From Corallium rubrum (lineage: Eukaryota > Cnidaria > Anthozoa > Scleralcyonacea > Coralliidae), in NCBI GenBank assembly GCA_964035015.1, contig OZ035998.1:16236679-16300678 (forward strand): DNA of 64,000 nucleotides, in the 5' to 3' direction. A program made the translations under genes and the position numbers. The notes beneath the pieces are model-generated. The model ran no database searches, was not told the origin of the DNA, and saw only the letters and a program-made list of their open reading frames with translations. Below, in pieces: positions 47,001 through 59,200 of this stretch. The first letter of the stretch is position 1. Each line of letters begins with the position of its first letter.

Positions 47001-48520
47001 CCTAAAACAATATACAGCTTCACGTTTTCGTGCTTTCCCTTTGCTCGTTCAAACCATAAGTCAGTTTATCTAAACCTAACTTAATTTAAAACACTACCTT
47101 AGGCTTATGTAGACGTGATGTTTTTCATTGACTTTGGATGCAGTTTTATTATTAAAAATACTCATGGGCTTTGTCGATTTTCTTGGCTATATTTCCAAAT
47201 TTTCGACTGAAACGTGATCTGTTTATTGATACTTCTTTCTGGAATCCGATTATACTGAATTGCTTTATCTCAGACTATTATAAATGAAATTTTTTAATTC
47301 TGCCTTTGCAAAACATGTATGTATATAGGGAAGCCATTTAAAGGCTTGCTAAGAATAATCCCTTTTGAAACCTGCTAAAAACAATATATTTTTTACAACC
47401 AGAATTTAATAATGAAATTGGTATGTTCAACTTCATTAAATCAGTTTTATAAGCATCTTATCCATAAATTATATAATTAACTTGAGGATTATCATTTGTT
47501 TTTATATCTGTTTGTTTTTATATTGGCTGTATATCAGGAGTGCTTATTTTAATCAGGGGGTGGGTGGGTGTTAGGGTGTTTGGTGTTTCAAAAAAGCATG
47601 TAAAAGTGGGCGAGGGGTTGTTGCGTTTATGTATTTCTAGTTTATTTTTCCTAATCCACACAAGTATAATTGAAACTCACGCGACATTCAAGTCACTCGT
47701 TGTATATATGCATGGCATGGTGTGAAGTAGATGTGCATGTTATCATGTCTTTTGTCTCACTGCACAGTGCACTTAATCCCATGCAAGAGTAATCCTAGCG
47801 CCGTCACCATTCTACATACTTTCACAGGACGACCTTAACTCTTGAAACGGCGAAACCTATCAGTTGAGTTTGACTTCAAAGTAACTATGCGAAAAATCCT
47901 TTTAGAACTCTAAAGCTTTGGATGTCAAAAAGACAAAAAACATACTGTAAGTATTCAATGCTATACTACGTAAATGATTCGTGGTTTCTGCTAGATACTG
48001 AACTTTATATATTGTCGTTGTCCTCCTAGCTTGGTTAAGCTCCCTATTATGGGGCACCGACTGTGAACTTATTGATGTAAACCAATAATGTCTTCCTTTT
48101 AATTTTTTCAATAATTTCCTTCCAATAATTTCTTCCTGATTTATTTAGTTATATCAAACAAGAAGTATAGTTTTTTCACATTCGGCAAGCATATAGTTTA
48201 AAATAAAGCAAGTGTTATTCGTCCCAGTGTCCGACTGTCTGGCACTAACAAAAGTTAAGAGAAATAAACGGCACGACCAAGATTTGAACCAGCACACTGT
48301 CGAACCGTACGCTACGCCGCTAACTACTACTGTCTAGACTTCGTCGATAATGCTGTAAAATTGCTATTTATGGCAATTGCGGCTATTGTGCTATTGATAA
48401 TTAATTATTATATATAGATTACCGGACAAATATCACTTCAGCAACAGAAATAAAAATACAGTTTGTTTGTTTTAAATACTGAAAAAAATATATAAGACTT
48501 TGGTTCGCACTAAGCCAATT
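47001..48520. other. Intergenic, nothing firmly recognised
   Basis: No convincing exon. Small frames at 47540-47725 and 47902-48111 show no domain. ACGACCAAGATTTGAACCAG near 48274 resembles a tRNA T-arm, but the rest does not fold. Confidence 0.35.
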
Positions 48521-48700
48521 TAATTTTTTCACACGTCACTCGGCGAATTATAAGTTGACGAAACTAATTTCCTCACACTTGGCGAATTTTCTGTCAAATG
48601 GCCAAAAAGACTTTTTGCACGCTTGGCGAAGTTAACAAATAAGGTTATTTGATAACTTCGCCAAGCATGCGAAAAGTAAATATTATTGTTATTTTTTGTA
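48521..48700. repeat. Inverted-repeat remnant around CTTGGCGAA
   Basis: GCACGCTTGGCGAAGTTA faces TAACTTCGCCAAGCATGC (48617-48672), with further ACTTGGCGAA / CTCGGCGAA copies at the left. Confidence 0.6.
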
Positions 48701-48834
48701 ATTGTTATTATTAAAGCTGCATGGACGCGCGCCACAACAACCACATGGTCATTTCTCAGCCCGTATACGTGCGAGAACGCATGCGTTTAGTGTAAAGTAA
48801 TTGATATAGTGAACTGGGCACTGAAGTGGAAGTG

Positions 48835-49535
48835 AATAGTTAACAATTATTCACCGAAGTGGAGGTGAATAGTGAATAGTACACACTATTCGCCGACACT
48901 GAGGTGAATAATTGTTTTAGCATATACCTCATAAATGAAATAACAAGTTTAACATTGTTAACTCATATTTTTCGGTATTTTATACAAGACACGACCGCTA
49001 GCAACTTGGACACTTGGCGTACTCGATATTTGTCGACAAAACAGTTTTTTAATACAACTTTTGAATATATTAATGGCTAGAAAATTGTAAAGAAACATAC
49101 CTGGGGACACTCTTCTACCTAATTTTGTTGACTTTTCTCGTTATTCTACTGCCTCGGTAAACAAAGCAAAACTGGCCGCCATCTTGTTTTGCCCGCAGGT
49201 GAACAGTGCAGGATATCCCGAGCTAGAGGAACCAATCAGATTGCGCGACATTACTATTCACCTGCGAGGTATATGCTAATAATGGATATTCACCGAGCCA
49301 CGAAATGGCGAGGTAAATATCTACACTTTTCTCGTTATTCTACTGCATCAGCCTTGTTTATCAAAAAAATCTCCTGCTTCTGTATAAATTACAAAGCAAA
49401 ACTGCCGCCATTTTGTTTTGCCCGCAGGTGCATGAATATATTAGTGCAGGATATCCCAAGATTCAGCCAATCACATTGAGTGAAAAGCACTATTCCCCTG
49501 CGAGGTATATGCTAATGATAAAAGTAGATACTCTT
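48835..49535. repeat. Dispersed ACCGAAGTGGAGGTGAATAG repeat
   Basis: TTATTCACCGAAGTGGAGGT ... CAGGATATCCCGAGCTA at 48845-49224 recurs at 52568-52947, where the macrosatellite begins. A second partial direct copy (CTTTTCTCGTTATTCTACTG ... GCCCGCAGGTG...GGATATCCC) follows at 49320-49520. Confidence 0.75.
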
Positions 49536-49588
49536 TGCTTGGCTCCACTCTAGGTTAATAGGCTCTCTATCTTGATAGTTGATGCTTA

Positions 49589-49842
49589 AGCTTGGTTCTC
49601 ACTTGTCGTAAGAATCGCAGCAATGTTATGCTGGCCGATGTCATTGAGTGCTGCCAGTCTAGACTGCGTGATTTGCAATATACAGCAGTCAAGACACAAT
49701 ACAATATTATTCTATTATTCTATTGTTCTATTGTGTCTTGACTGCTGTATGTATGCAAATCACACAGTCTAGACTGACAGCACTCTATGCCATCGGCCAC
49801 GATAACATTGCTGCGATTCTTACGACAAGTGTGAACTAGGCT
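49589..49842. mobile_element. MITE, TTA-flanked
   Basis: AGCTTGGTTCTCACTTGTCG at the left and CGACAAGTGTGAACTAGGCT at the right; TTA at 49586-49588 and 49843-49845. Nearly a full palindrome with a TATTATTCTATTATTCTATT apex. Confidence 0.82.
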
Positions 49843-49974
49843 TTATAACCTGCAATTATGCATGTAAATTCTATGCGTGACGTGAGTAACTATTCCGGAC
49901 TTTGACACCTTAGTTTTCTACGCGTGAATCAGTCAAACAGGTTTATTAACAAAGCATTGTGCTGTATAAAAAAA

Positions 49975-50163
49975 ATCACATCCAGCTGACAATTTGAAAA
50001 ATACAAGACAAAGCATAAACCGAAGATAAACATCTTGAAACTCAAAATACGACCTAGCTAAAACAAGACAAATGAAACGGGTTTCATTTGTTGTCTGTTT
50101 TAGCAGATATTTTGAGTTTCATGTTTATTTTCGGTTTATGCTTTGTTTTGTATTGTGCTGTAT
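49975..50163. repeat. Long palindrome, ~190 bp
   Basis: AATACAAGACAAAGCATAAA...CTCAAAATA faces TATTTTGAGTTTCATG...TTTATGCTTTGTTTTGTATT, with the centre in GAAACGGGTTTC (about 50075). The plus frame at 50072-50254 lies on one arm and is not a gene. Confidence 0.78.
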
Positions 50164-50213
50164 AATTTACACATTAAACGCAAAATCTATCACTACATTA
50201 GTAGTCAACTTAA

Positions 50214-50755
50214 AGGAACGATTATCATTCATAAAATTCTTAACAACAGAATAGAACTACAGCAATTTTAGCAATGTAGCAAAGTTCAACACAGGTTATC
50301 CAAAGAATACAGACCTACATAAATCCTTCCACGCTTCATTCTTCTCCCAAACATACATCAAACCGCAGACATATTTTATGACTTATCGACTGAAACTAGA
50401 CACTTCACGTGAAACTTAACTGGTGTGGTCAAACGCAAAGTGGCTGAAAACTGATGAGCGAAAAAACTGGCAAATTTATGAAACATACCACCACTAACAG
50501 TGCGTTGTAGCTGCTGTGGTGGATCACAAAGTATTATGCTCCAAATTAGTCCTCACACAACGCCAGTGAAGGTCTTATCACCCGCCATTTATATAAAAAC
50601 ATGTTATTCTATAATTTTAAGTGTTCTTTCAAATAAGACAGACTTAATTTTCGTTTCATAGGCACTTTAAGATCAGGAACGATTATCATTCATAAAATTC
50701 TTAACAACAGAATAGAACTACAGCAATTTTAGCAATGTAGCAAAGTTCAACACAA
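50214..50755. repeat. ~80-bp direct repeat bracketing 380 bp
   Basis: AGGAACGATTATCATTCATA...AAAGTTCAACACA occurs at 50214-50293 and 50675-50754. The bracketed segment ends with the right end of a Kolobok-type MITE (CGTTTCATAGGCACT before TTAA at 50667-50670). Confidence 0.8.
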
Positions 50756-50760
50756 GAAGA

Positions 50761-50866
<106 letters not shown>

Positions 50867-50999
50867 CACGAGCAGGAGTGTTTTATCAGATTTAAAACCA
50901 CGAGGGCGCAGCCCGAGTGTTTTAGATCTGATAAAACACGTGATGCGAGTGTTTTGAACTGATGGCTTCAAAAACGATTCGTTACTGGATGTTATGTTC

Positions 51000-51070
51000 G
51001 TTAGTATTCTTTATATAAAATTGTATGTTCATTAGTATTCTTTATATAAAATTGTATGTTTATTAGTATT
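51000..51070. repeat. Three ~30-bp direct repeats
   Basis: TTAGTATTCTTTATATAAAA / TTGTATGTTCA occurs three times in a row. Confidence 0.75.
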
Positions 51071-51168
51071 CTTTCTGACGTCACGTTTTTTCAGGTATAA
51101 AACCACGGACATGGCACTGATTTCCTTTGTGTTTTCCTCGTGAATTATTAATGAGTTTTTGAAATATA

Positions 51169-51169
<1 letters not shown>

Positions 51170-51231
<62 letters not shown>
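51170..51231. repeat. (TA)n tract
   Basis: Lies directly left of the PLE-type palindromic terminal repeat. Confidence 0.95.
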
Positions 51232-51236
<5 letters not shown>

Positions 51237-51241
51237 TAGTG

Positions 51242-51430
51242 TGCTGCGTAGGCAGTGTTGAAACAACAATCGAAATATGGAAAAGTAAGTTAATACTGCC
51301 GAAACAGAGAACGTAAGTGGTCTAACATTTCGAGCGAAGGCCCTTTACTCTTTACGTTTCTCTCAGACGAAGGGCCTTCGCTCGAAACGTTAGACCACTT
51401 ACGTTCTCTGTTTCGGCAGTATATATACCT
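51242..51430. mobile_element. PLE-type palindromic terminal repeat between two (TA)n tracts
   Basis: Starts GCTGCGTAGGCAGTGTTGAA like 2116. GAGAACGTAAGTGGTCTAAC ... GAGCGAAGGCCCTT faces AAGGGCCTTCGCTC ... GTTAGACCACTTACGTTCTC. The plus hammerhead core (51363-51393) reads CAGACGA, stem II, GAAA, CGTTA: U4 is replaced by A. Flanked by TA tracts at 51170-51231 and from 51438. Confidence 0.65.
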
Positions 51431-51436
51431 ACTATA

Positions 51437-51437
<1 letters not shown>

Positions 51438-51485
<48 letters not shown>

Positions 51486-51595
51486 TATATATATAGATAT
51501 AGATATAGATATAGATATAGATATAGATATAGATATAGATATAGATATAGATATAGATATACTGAGATATAGATATAGATATAGATATATAGAAG
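51438..51595. repeat. (TA)n then (ATAGAT)n array
   Basis: TA dinucleotides pass into about 17 ATAGAT hexamers with one ACTGAG interruption. Confidence 0.95.
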
Positions 51596-51696
51596 ACGTC
51601 TATTTTAATACACTCACGCAGTAGCATATCTCTATCGTGATATATAGAAGACGTCTATTTTAATACACTCACGCAGTAGCATATCTCTATCGTCAG
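51585..51696. repeat. 55-bp tandem duplication
   Basis: TATATAGAAGACGTCTATTT ... ATATCTCTATCGT occurs twice in a row. Confidence 0.88.
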
Positions 51697-52567
51697 CACT
51701 TTAAGATAAGGCGTTGATGTGGGTAATCATTAAGTAAACATTTGTTTATAATAAGTGAGTTAAGTAGTAAAATCTAACATCCAATTACAACGCCTGCCCT
51801 GGTTCAAGGGTACAAATTAATGATTCTGCCAGGAAAGGCATTATACTGGTAGAATAAAGGGTATTTATCTTGTAATAATAATAATGTAATATTTGGTCTT
51901 TCCTCACCTCGGGTTCGAAGCGTCGTGTGTGGGCTGAATGCTTCAGTAAAACAAACATTTTAAGCAATCCTTTACATGATCAGGTGGAATTACACATCAG
52001 TTGATTGGTATGTACAGGAACTAATGTGCAGCTTAACAAAATCCTTGTGGTTGCGTTTCAGCTTAGGAGATAATTAGGCTTAATAATTCGCGCTTGTAAT
52101 GTCTACGCCAACTGTGAACACACTTTTTCTTAATATGTGCATGTATATCAAGTGCGTCCCGCCTCTTGTATATACATGCGTGCATGCGTGCACGTGTGAG
52201 CATCCAGCTGAGCTACACAACCACCTCGATCACAAGACGTTTTCCTCAGTAGAAATCTTCTCGGTTTGCGCTTTATTTTTTGTCAAGTAATAAAGAATAA
52301 ATGTCAAAGAATAACTATGAAATTAAACTCTCACAGAAAACCGTGTACACGCAGACTGCAAAGGTTGTCGAACGCTGGAATCCTCTCCCCTCTTCCCGAG
52401 TGAAGAAGAGAACGTCAACATAACACAAGAAATGCGGCACAACTTCATAAGTCTTTTAAAAGAACGAATTATGTAAAACATACTCTTTCCAACAAAGGAG
52501 TTAGGAGTCGATATTTGGATAGCTCATAGAAAACTCGGTCTCGTCTAATTGTTAAACATATATATAT
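51697..52567. other. Intergenic, nothing recognised
   Basis: Short frames only (51785-51967 minus, 52099-52290 plus), without domains. Confidence 0.35.
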
Positions 52568-52947
52568 AAAATAATTATTCACCGAAGTGGAGGTGAATAG
52601 TGCTGGATATTATATTATATATTGTTTTAGCATATACCTCATAAATGCAATAACAAGTTTAAAATTCTTATATATTTTCGGTATTTTATACAAGACACGG
52701 CCGCTCGCAACTTGGGCACTTGGCGTACTCGATATTTGTCGACCAAACAGTTTTTACAACTTTTAAATATATCAATGGCTAGAAAATTGTAAAGAAACAT
52801 ACCTGTGGGCACTTTCTACTTGACTTTTCTCGTTATTCTACAACATCAGCCTTGTTTATCAACAAAATCTCCTGCTTCGGTAAACAAAGCAAAACTGTCC
52901 GCCATTTTGTTTTGCACGCAGGTGAATAGTGCAGGATATCCCGAGCT
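52568..52947. repeat. Dispersed repeat cut by the macrosatellite border
   Basis: Second copy of the 48845-49224 repeat. It matches up to GGATATCCCGAGCTA and then stops where the 2,050-bp array starts; the other copy goes on with GAGGAACCAATCAG. Confidence 0.82.
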
Positions 52948-54999
52948 ACAATCATTGACATAATTCTTGAAACAAAGCTAACATGAAATGGTTTCATGTT
53001 CCCCCTCCCCCCCACTTCAATGTTGTGGACCTCAAAACGTTTGCAATTTGCACTCAGTCACCTGCCATTACATTTAAATGTTCAGAGTATCAACATTGAA
53101 AAGGGGGGACGGGGGGATAGCAATTCATGCAAAAAAGAGGCCTAGCAATTAACATGGCATGATTCACTCAAGTCGTTTCAACTAATTTTGTCAATGATTG
53201 TCTGAATTTACGTTAATAATTCTCCGTACATTTTTCGTTGCAGAGAAACGGCATATTTTACCCACGACTGCGCAAAGTGATCTCACATACATTTAACACA
53301 TATATTGATCGCTAACAACAAACGATAAACTTTAAAGGTTAATTACATGACGTCACCATGACGTCCTAATGTTAACTGTCACTACGCGGAAATCAGGTTC
53401 AAAATTATTGTCGGTTTAAAAGCTGCGCACGCCCTCTGTATTTCCATGATGAGTTTATAATTCTGACACAAAACCTACACGTAAAATTAAAATCTGTCGA
53501 TAACTTTATTGCAGACCTATCATGAAGGATAATGTATACCCTGCACTTGCGCAAATCATTAAAATATTTGACCATTCATGCTGATATAAAGAGAAAAGTC
53601 GGGAAGAAATTGTCTTAAGTTAATGCCCAAAAGAACAGAACAAATTGTTTGTAGCAAGGGGGAAAAAATTCTTTCACCAGTTGCATTTATTAAAAACTTG
53701 TCAATAGAATAATTACCCAAGGCTTCGAATTCATCTCAAGTTACAACTGGCACCCGTGTTATAAAAGAGCTCATATGTCAAGGAACATAAATAAACAATG
53801 AATCGAGGAGTTCAGCTCGATTTCAACAAAAATAATCGATACCCAAACATTTCTCCTTATACTTTTATCATTACAAATAGTTGACAAATAGTTGACAACA
53901 CATATATACTTCTAAGATATCATTGCACTTTGCTGTGTACGAGACCGCTAAAATTAAGCTCAGCTTACCACACTTTACCACAAACTTCGCATAATATTCA
54001 GTGCAATTTCAACTGAAATATTCGTTACACAAAGATGTTTTTAAACTTTAGCTCTATTTAAGCATTAAGTGGACATAATTGTTGCATTTGATCACACTTT
54101 ACCATATACTTACACTAAAATTTAGTACACTTTACCACACTTTACCACAATCTGCATATATAAAAGAATCATAATCTAATTTATTAACATAAGCATGGTA
54201 AAGTGTGGTAAAGTGTGGTAAAGTGTGGCAAAATACAGAATTGATATGGTAAACTGAATTGATATAAAACGATGTAGCTAAGAAATTACTATAAACAGTT
54301 CATTTCACTCGAAATAATTCTATAACACTATTTATTTGTCCAATATAGCGAATGCTAAGCAGCAAGGCGCCATGTTGCGATAGACCCCCTGGGAGATTTG
54401 TTCAAAAAACAAGACATGTCGGGCTCATTTCTCCGGTTGAACGTAATCGTATACGATCGACTGCAGAAACCGCCTAAATTCCATGTTATTCCTGACGCTT
54501 AAATTTTATTTACGAATAATTCCTGTTATGCTGCCACACTAATTCCACTATGTTCTTTCGCGAAAAATGATCATTCAAAGTAACTGAGCAACCAGCGGCA
54601 CATAAGCCACTCGACTTCGCCACGGTTCTATAGAAATTCAATAGGACGAGAGTTCCTTTATCAAACTACTAATCTTTTTCTAAATGACTTGGTAATTTCT
54701 TAACTAGAGTGGCTTCTTCGACTTGTTTTGTCACATAGGTCATTATGCCTGTGAGCCGTGGCATACGCAACTTCTTTTAAATGGCTACTACTGTAATTAA
54801 TCGCTTGCTCATCGCATAAAACTTTAACTTCAAATGCTTACAAAAAAATTATTGTAATCCCGTTTGACAATATAATATGCATATAAACTAACCACATATT
54901 CTTCTTTAGCATATTTTAAAACATTAATGGTCAATCCATCAGAGAAAATGGATTTTTATGAATTAAATCTGTTGCGTTTGCGTCCAATTTGTTCTCAGA

Positions 55000-55253
55000 C
55001 AATCATTGACATAATTCTTGAAACAAAGCTAACATGAAATGGTTTCATGTTCCCCCTCCCCCCACTTCAATGTTGTGGACCTCAAAACGTTTGCAATTTG
55101 CACTCAGTCACCTGCCATTACATTTAAATGTTCAGAGTATCAACATTGAAAAGGGGGGACGGGGGGATAGCAATTCATGCAAAAAAGAGGCCTAGCAATT
55201 AACATGGCATGATTCACTCAAGTCGTTTCAACTAATTTTGTCAATGATTGTCT
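55000..55253. mobile_element. MITE-like segment inside each satellite unit (unit 2 shown)
   Basis: CAGACAATCATTGACA at about 54997 and TGTCAATGATTGTCTG ending at 55253 are exact inverted 16-mers. A palindrome, ACATGAAATGGTTTCATGT, and CCCCCTCCCC / GGGGGGACGGGGGG lie between. In unit 1 the left 16-mer is cut by three bases at the array border. It is repeated in every unit at +2,050 bp. Confidence 0.55.
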
Positions 55254-56006
55254 GAATTTACGTTAATAATTCTCCGTACATTTTTCGTTGCAGAGAAACG
55301 GCATATTTTACCCACGACTGCGCAAAGTGATCTCACATACATTTAACACATATATTGATCGCTAACAACAAACGATAAACTTTAAAGGTTAATTACATGA
55401 CGTCACCATGACGTCCTAATGTTAACTGTCACTACGCGGAAATCAGGTTCAAAATTATTGTCGGTTTAAAAGCTGCGCACGCCCTCTGTATTTCCATGAT
55501 GAGTTTATAATTCTGACACAAAACCTACACGTAAAATTAAAATCTGTCGATAACTTTATTGCAGACCTATCATGAAGGATAATGTATACCCTGCACTTGC
55601 GCAAATCATTAAAATATTTGACCATTCATGCTGATATAAAGAGAAAAGTCGGGAAGAAATTGTCTTAAGTTAATGCCCAAAAGAACAGAACAAATTGTTT
55701 GTAGCAAGGGGGAAAAAATTCTTTCACCAGTTGCATTTATTAAAAACTTGTCAATAGAATAATTACCCAAGGCTTCGAATTCATCTCAAGTTACAACTGG
55801 CACCCGTGTTATAAAAGAGCTCATATGTCAAGGAACATAAATAAACAATGAATCGAGGAGTTCAGCTCGATTTCAACAAAAATAATCGATACCCAAACAT
55901 TTCTCCTTATACTTTTATCATTACAAATAGTTGACAAATAGTTGACAACACATATATACTTCTAAGATATCATTGCACTTTGCTGTGTACGAGACCGCTA
56001 AAATTA

Positions 56007-56282
56007 AGCTCAGCTTACCACACTTTACCACAAACTTCGCATAATATTCAGTGCAATTTCAACTGAAATATTCGTTACACAAAGATGTTTTTAAACTTTA
56101 GCTCTATTTAAGCATTAAGTGGACATAATTGTTGCATTTGATCACACTTTACCATATACTTACACTAAAATTTAGTACACTTTACCACACTTTACCACAA
56201 TCTGCATATATAAAAGAATCATAATCTAATTTATTAACATAAGCATGGTAAAGTGTGGTAAAGTGTGGTAAAGTGTGGCAAA
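56007..56282. repeat. Facing TTACCACACT / AGTGTGGTAA decamer clusters (unit 2 shown)
   Basis: TTACCACACTTTACCACA occurs at about 56016 and 56182; three AGTGTGGTAA-type decamers in a row (GGTAAAGTGTGGTAAAGTGT...) follow at 56246-56280. The facing clusters could fold into a stem of about 25-30 bp. Repeated in each unit. Confidence 0.75.
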
Positions 56283-59200
56283 ATACAGAATTGATATGGT
56301 AAACTGAATTGATATAAAACGATGTAGCTAAGAAATTACTATAAACAGTTCATTTCACTCGAAATAATTCTATAACACTATTTATTTGTCCAATATAGCG
56401 AATGCTAAGCAGCAAGGCGCCATGTTGCGATAGACCCCCTGGGAGATTTGTTCAAAAAACAAGACATGTCGGGCTCATTTCTCCGGTTGAACGTAATCGT
56501 ATACGATCGACTGCAGAAACCGCCTAAATTCCATGTTATTCCTGACGCTTAAATTTTATTTACGAATAATTCCTGTTATGCTGCCACACTAATTCCACTA
56601 TGTTCTTTCGCGAAAAATGATCATTCAAAGTAACTGAGCAACCAGCGGCACATAAGCCACTCGACTTCGCCACGGTTCTATAGAAATTCAATAGGACGAG
56701 AGTTCCTTTATCAAACTACTAATCTTTTTCTAAATGACTTGGTAATTTCTTAACTAGAGTGGCTTCTTCGACTTGTTTTGTCACATAGGTCATTATGCCT
56801 GTGAGCCGTGGCATACGCAACTTCTTTTAAATGGCTACTACTGTAATTAATCGCTTGCTCATCGCATAAAACTTTAACTTCAAATGCTTACAAAAAAATT
56901 ATTGTAATCCCGTTCGACAATATAATATGCATATAAACTAACCACATATTCTTCTTTAGCATATTTTAAAACATTAATGGTCAATCCATCAGAGAAAATG
57001 GATTTTTATGAATTAAATCTGTTGCGTTTGCGTCCAATTTGTTCTCAGACAATCATTGACATAATTCTTGAAACAAAGCTAACATGAAATGGTTTCATGT
57101 TCCCCCTCCCCCCACTTCAATGTTGTGGACCTCAAAACGTTTGCAATTTGCACTCAGTCACCTGCCATTACATTTAAATGTTCAGAGTATCAACATTGAA
57201 AAGGGGGGACGGGGGGATAGCAATTCATGCAAAAAAGAGGCCTAGCAATTAACATGGCATGATTCACTCAAGTCGTTTCAACTAATTTTGTCAATGATTG
57301 TCTGAATTTACGTTAATAATTCTCCGTACATTTTTCGTTGCAGAGAAACGGCATATTTTACCCACGACTGCGCAAAGTGATCTCACATACATTTAACACA
57401 TATATTGATCGCTAACAACAAACGATAAACTTTAAAGGTTAATTACATGACGTCACCATGACGTCCTAATGTTAACTGTCACTACGCGGAAATCAGGTTC
57501 AAAATTATTGTCGGTTTAAAAGCTGCGCACGCCCTCTGTATTTCCATGATGAGTTTATAATTCTGACACAAAACCTACACGTAAAATTAAAATCTGTCGA
57601 TAACTTTATTGCAGACCTATCATGAAGGATAATGTATACCCTGCACTTGCGCAAATCATTAAAATATTTGACCATTCATGCTGATATAAAGAGAAAAGTC
57701 GGGAAGAAATTGTCTTAAGTTAATGCCCAAAAGAACAGAACAAATTGTTTGTAGCAAGGGGGAAAAAATTCTTTCACCAGTTGCATTTATTAAAAACTTG
57801 TCAATAGAATAATTACCCAAGGCTTCGAATTCATCTCAAGTTACAACTGGCACCCGTGTTATAAAAGAGCTCATATGTCAAGGAACATAAATAAACAATG
57901 AATCGAGGAGTTCAGCTCGATTTCAACAAAAATAATCGATACCCAAACATTTCTCCTTATACTTTTATCATTACAAATAGTTGACAAATAGTTGACAACA
58001 CATATATACTTCTAAGATATCATTGCACTTTGCTGTGTACGAGACCGCTAAAATTAAGCTCAGCTTACCACACTTTACCACAAACTTCGCATAATATTCA
58101 GTGCAATTTCAACTGAAATATTCGTTACACAAAGATGTTTTTAAACTTTAGCTCTATTTAAGCATTAAGTGGACATAATTGTTGCATTTGATCACACTTT
58201 ACCATATACTTACACTAAAATTTAGTACACTTTACCACACTTTACCACAATCTGCATATATAAAAGAATCATAATCTAATTTATTAACATAAGCATGGTA
58301 AAGTGTGGTAAAGTGTGGTAAAGTGTGGCAAAATACAGAATTGATATGGTAAACTGAATTGATATAAAACGATGTAGCTAAGAAATTACTATAAACAGTT
58401 CATTTCACTCGAAATAATTCTATAACACTATTTATTTGTCCAATATAGCGAATGCTAAGCAGCAAGGCGCCATGTTGCGATAGACCCCCTGGGAGATTTG
58501 TTCAAAAAACAAGACATGTCGGGCTCATTTCTCCGGTTGAACGTAATCGTATACGATCGACTGCAGAAACCGCCTAAATTCCATGTTATTCCTGACGCTT
58601 AAATTTTATTTACGAATAATTCCTGTTATGCTGCCACACTAATTCCACTATGTTCTTTCGCGAAAAATGATCATTCAAAGTAACTGAGCAACCAGCGGCA
58701 CATAAGCCACTCGACTTCGCCACGGTTCTATAGAAATTCAATAGGACGAGAGTTCCTTTATCAAACTACTAATCTTTTTCTAAATGACTTGGTAATTTCT
58801 TAACTAGAGTGGCTTCTTCGACTTGTTTTGTCACATAGGTCATTATGCCTGTGAGCCGTGGCATACGCAACTTCTTTTAAATGGCTACTACTGTAATTAA
58901 TCGCTTGCTCATCGCATAAAACTTTAACTTCAAATGCTTACAAAAAAATTATTGTAATCCCGTTCGACAATATAATATGCATATAAACTAACCACATATT
59001 CTTCTTTAGCATATTTTAAAACATTAATGGTCAATCCATCAGAGAAAATGGATTTTTATGAATTAAATCTGTTGCGTTTGCGTCCAATTTGTTCTCAGAC
59101 AATCATTGACATAATTCTTGAAACAAAGCTAACATGAAATGGTTTCATGTTCCCCCTCCCCCCACTTCAATGTTGTGGACCTCAAAACGTTTGCAATTTG

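Noticed and set aside
48240..48345. Second tRNA-like site (GATTTGAACCAG)
   Set aside because: Only a T-arm resemblance; no acceptor or anticodon stem can be paired.
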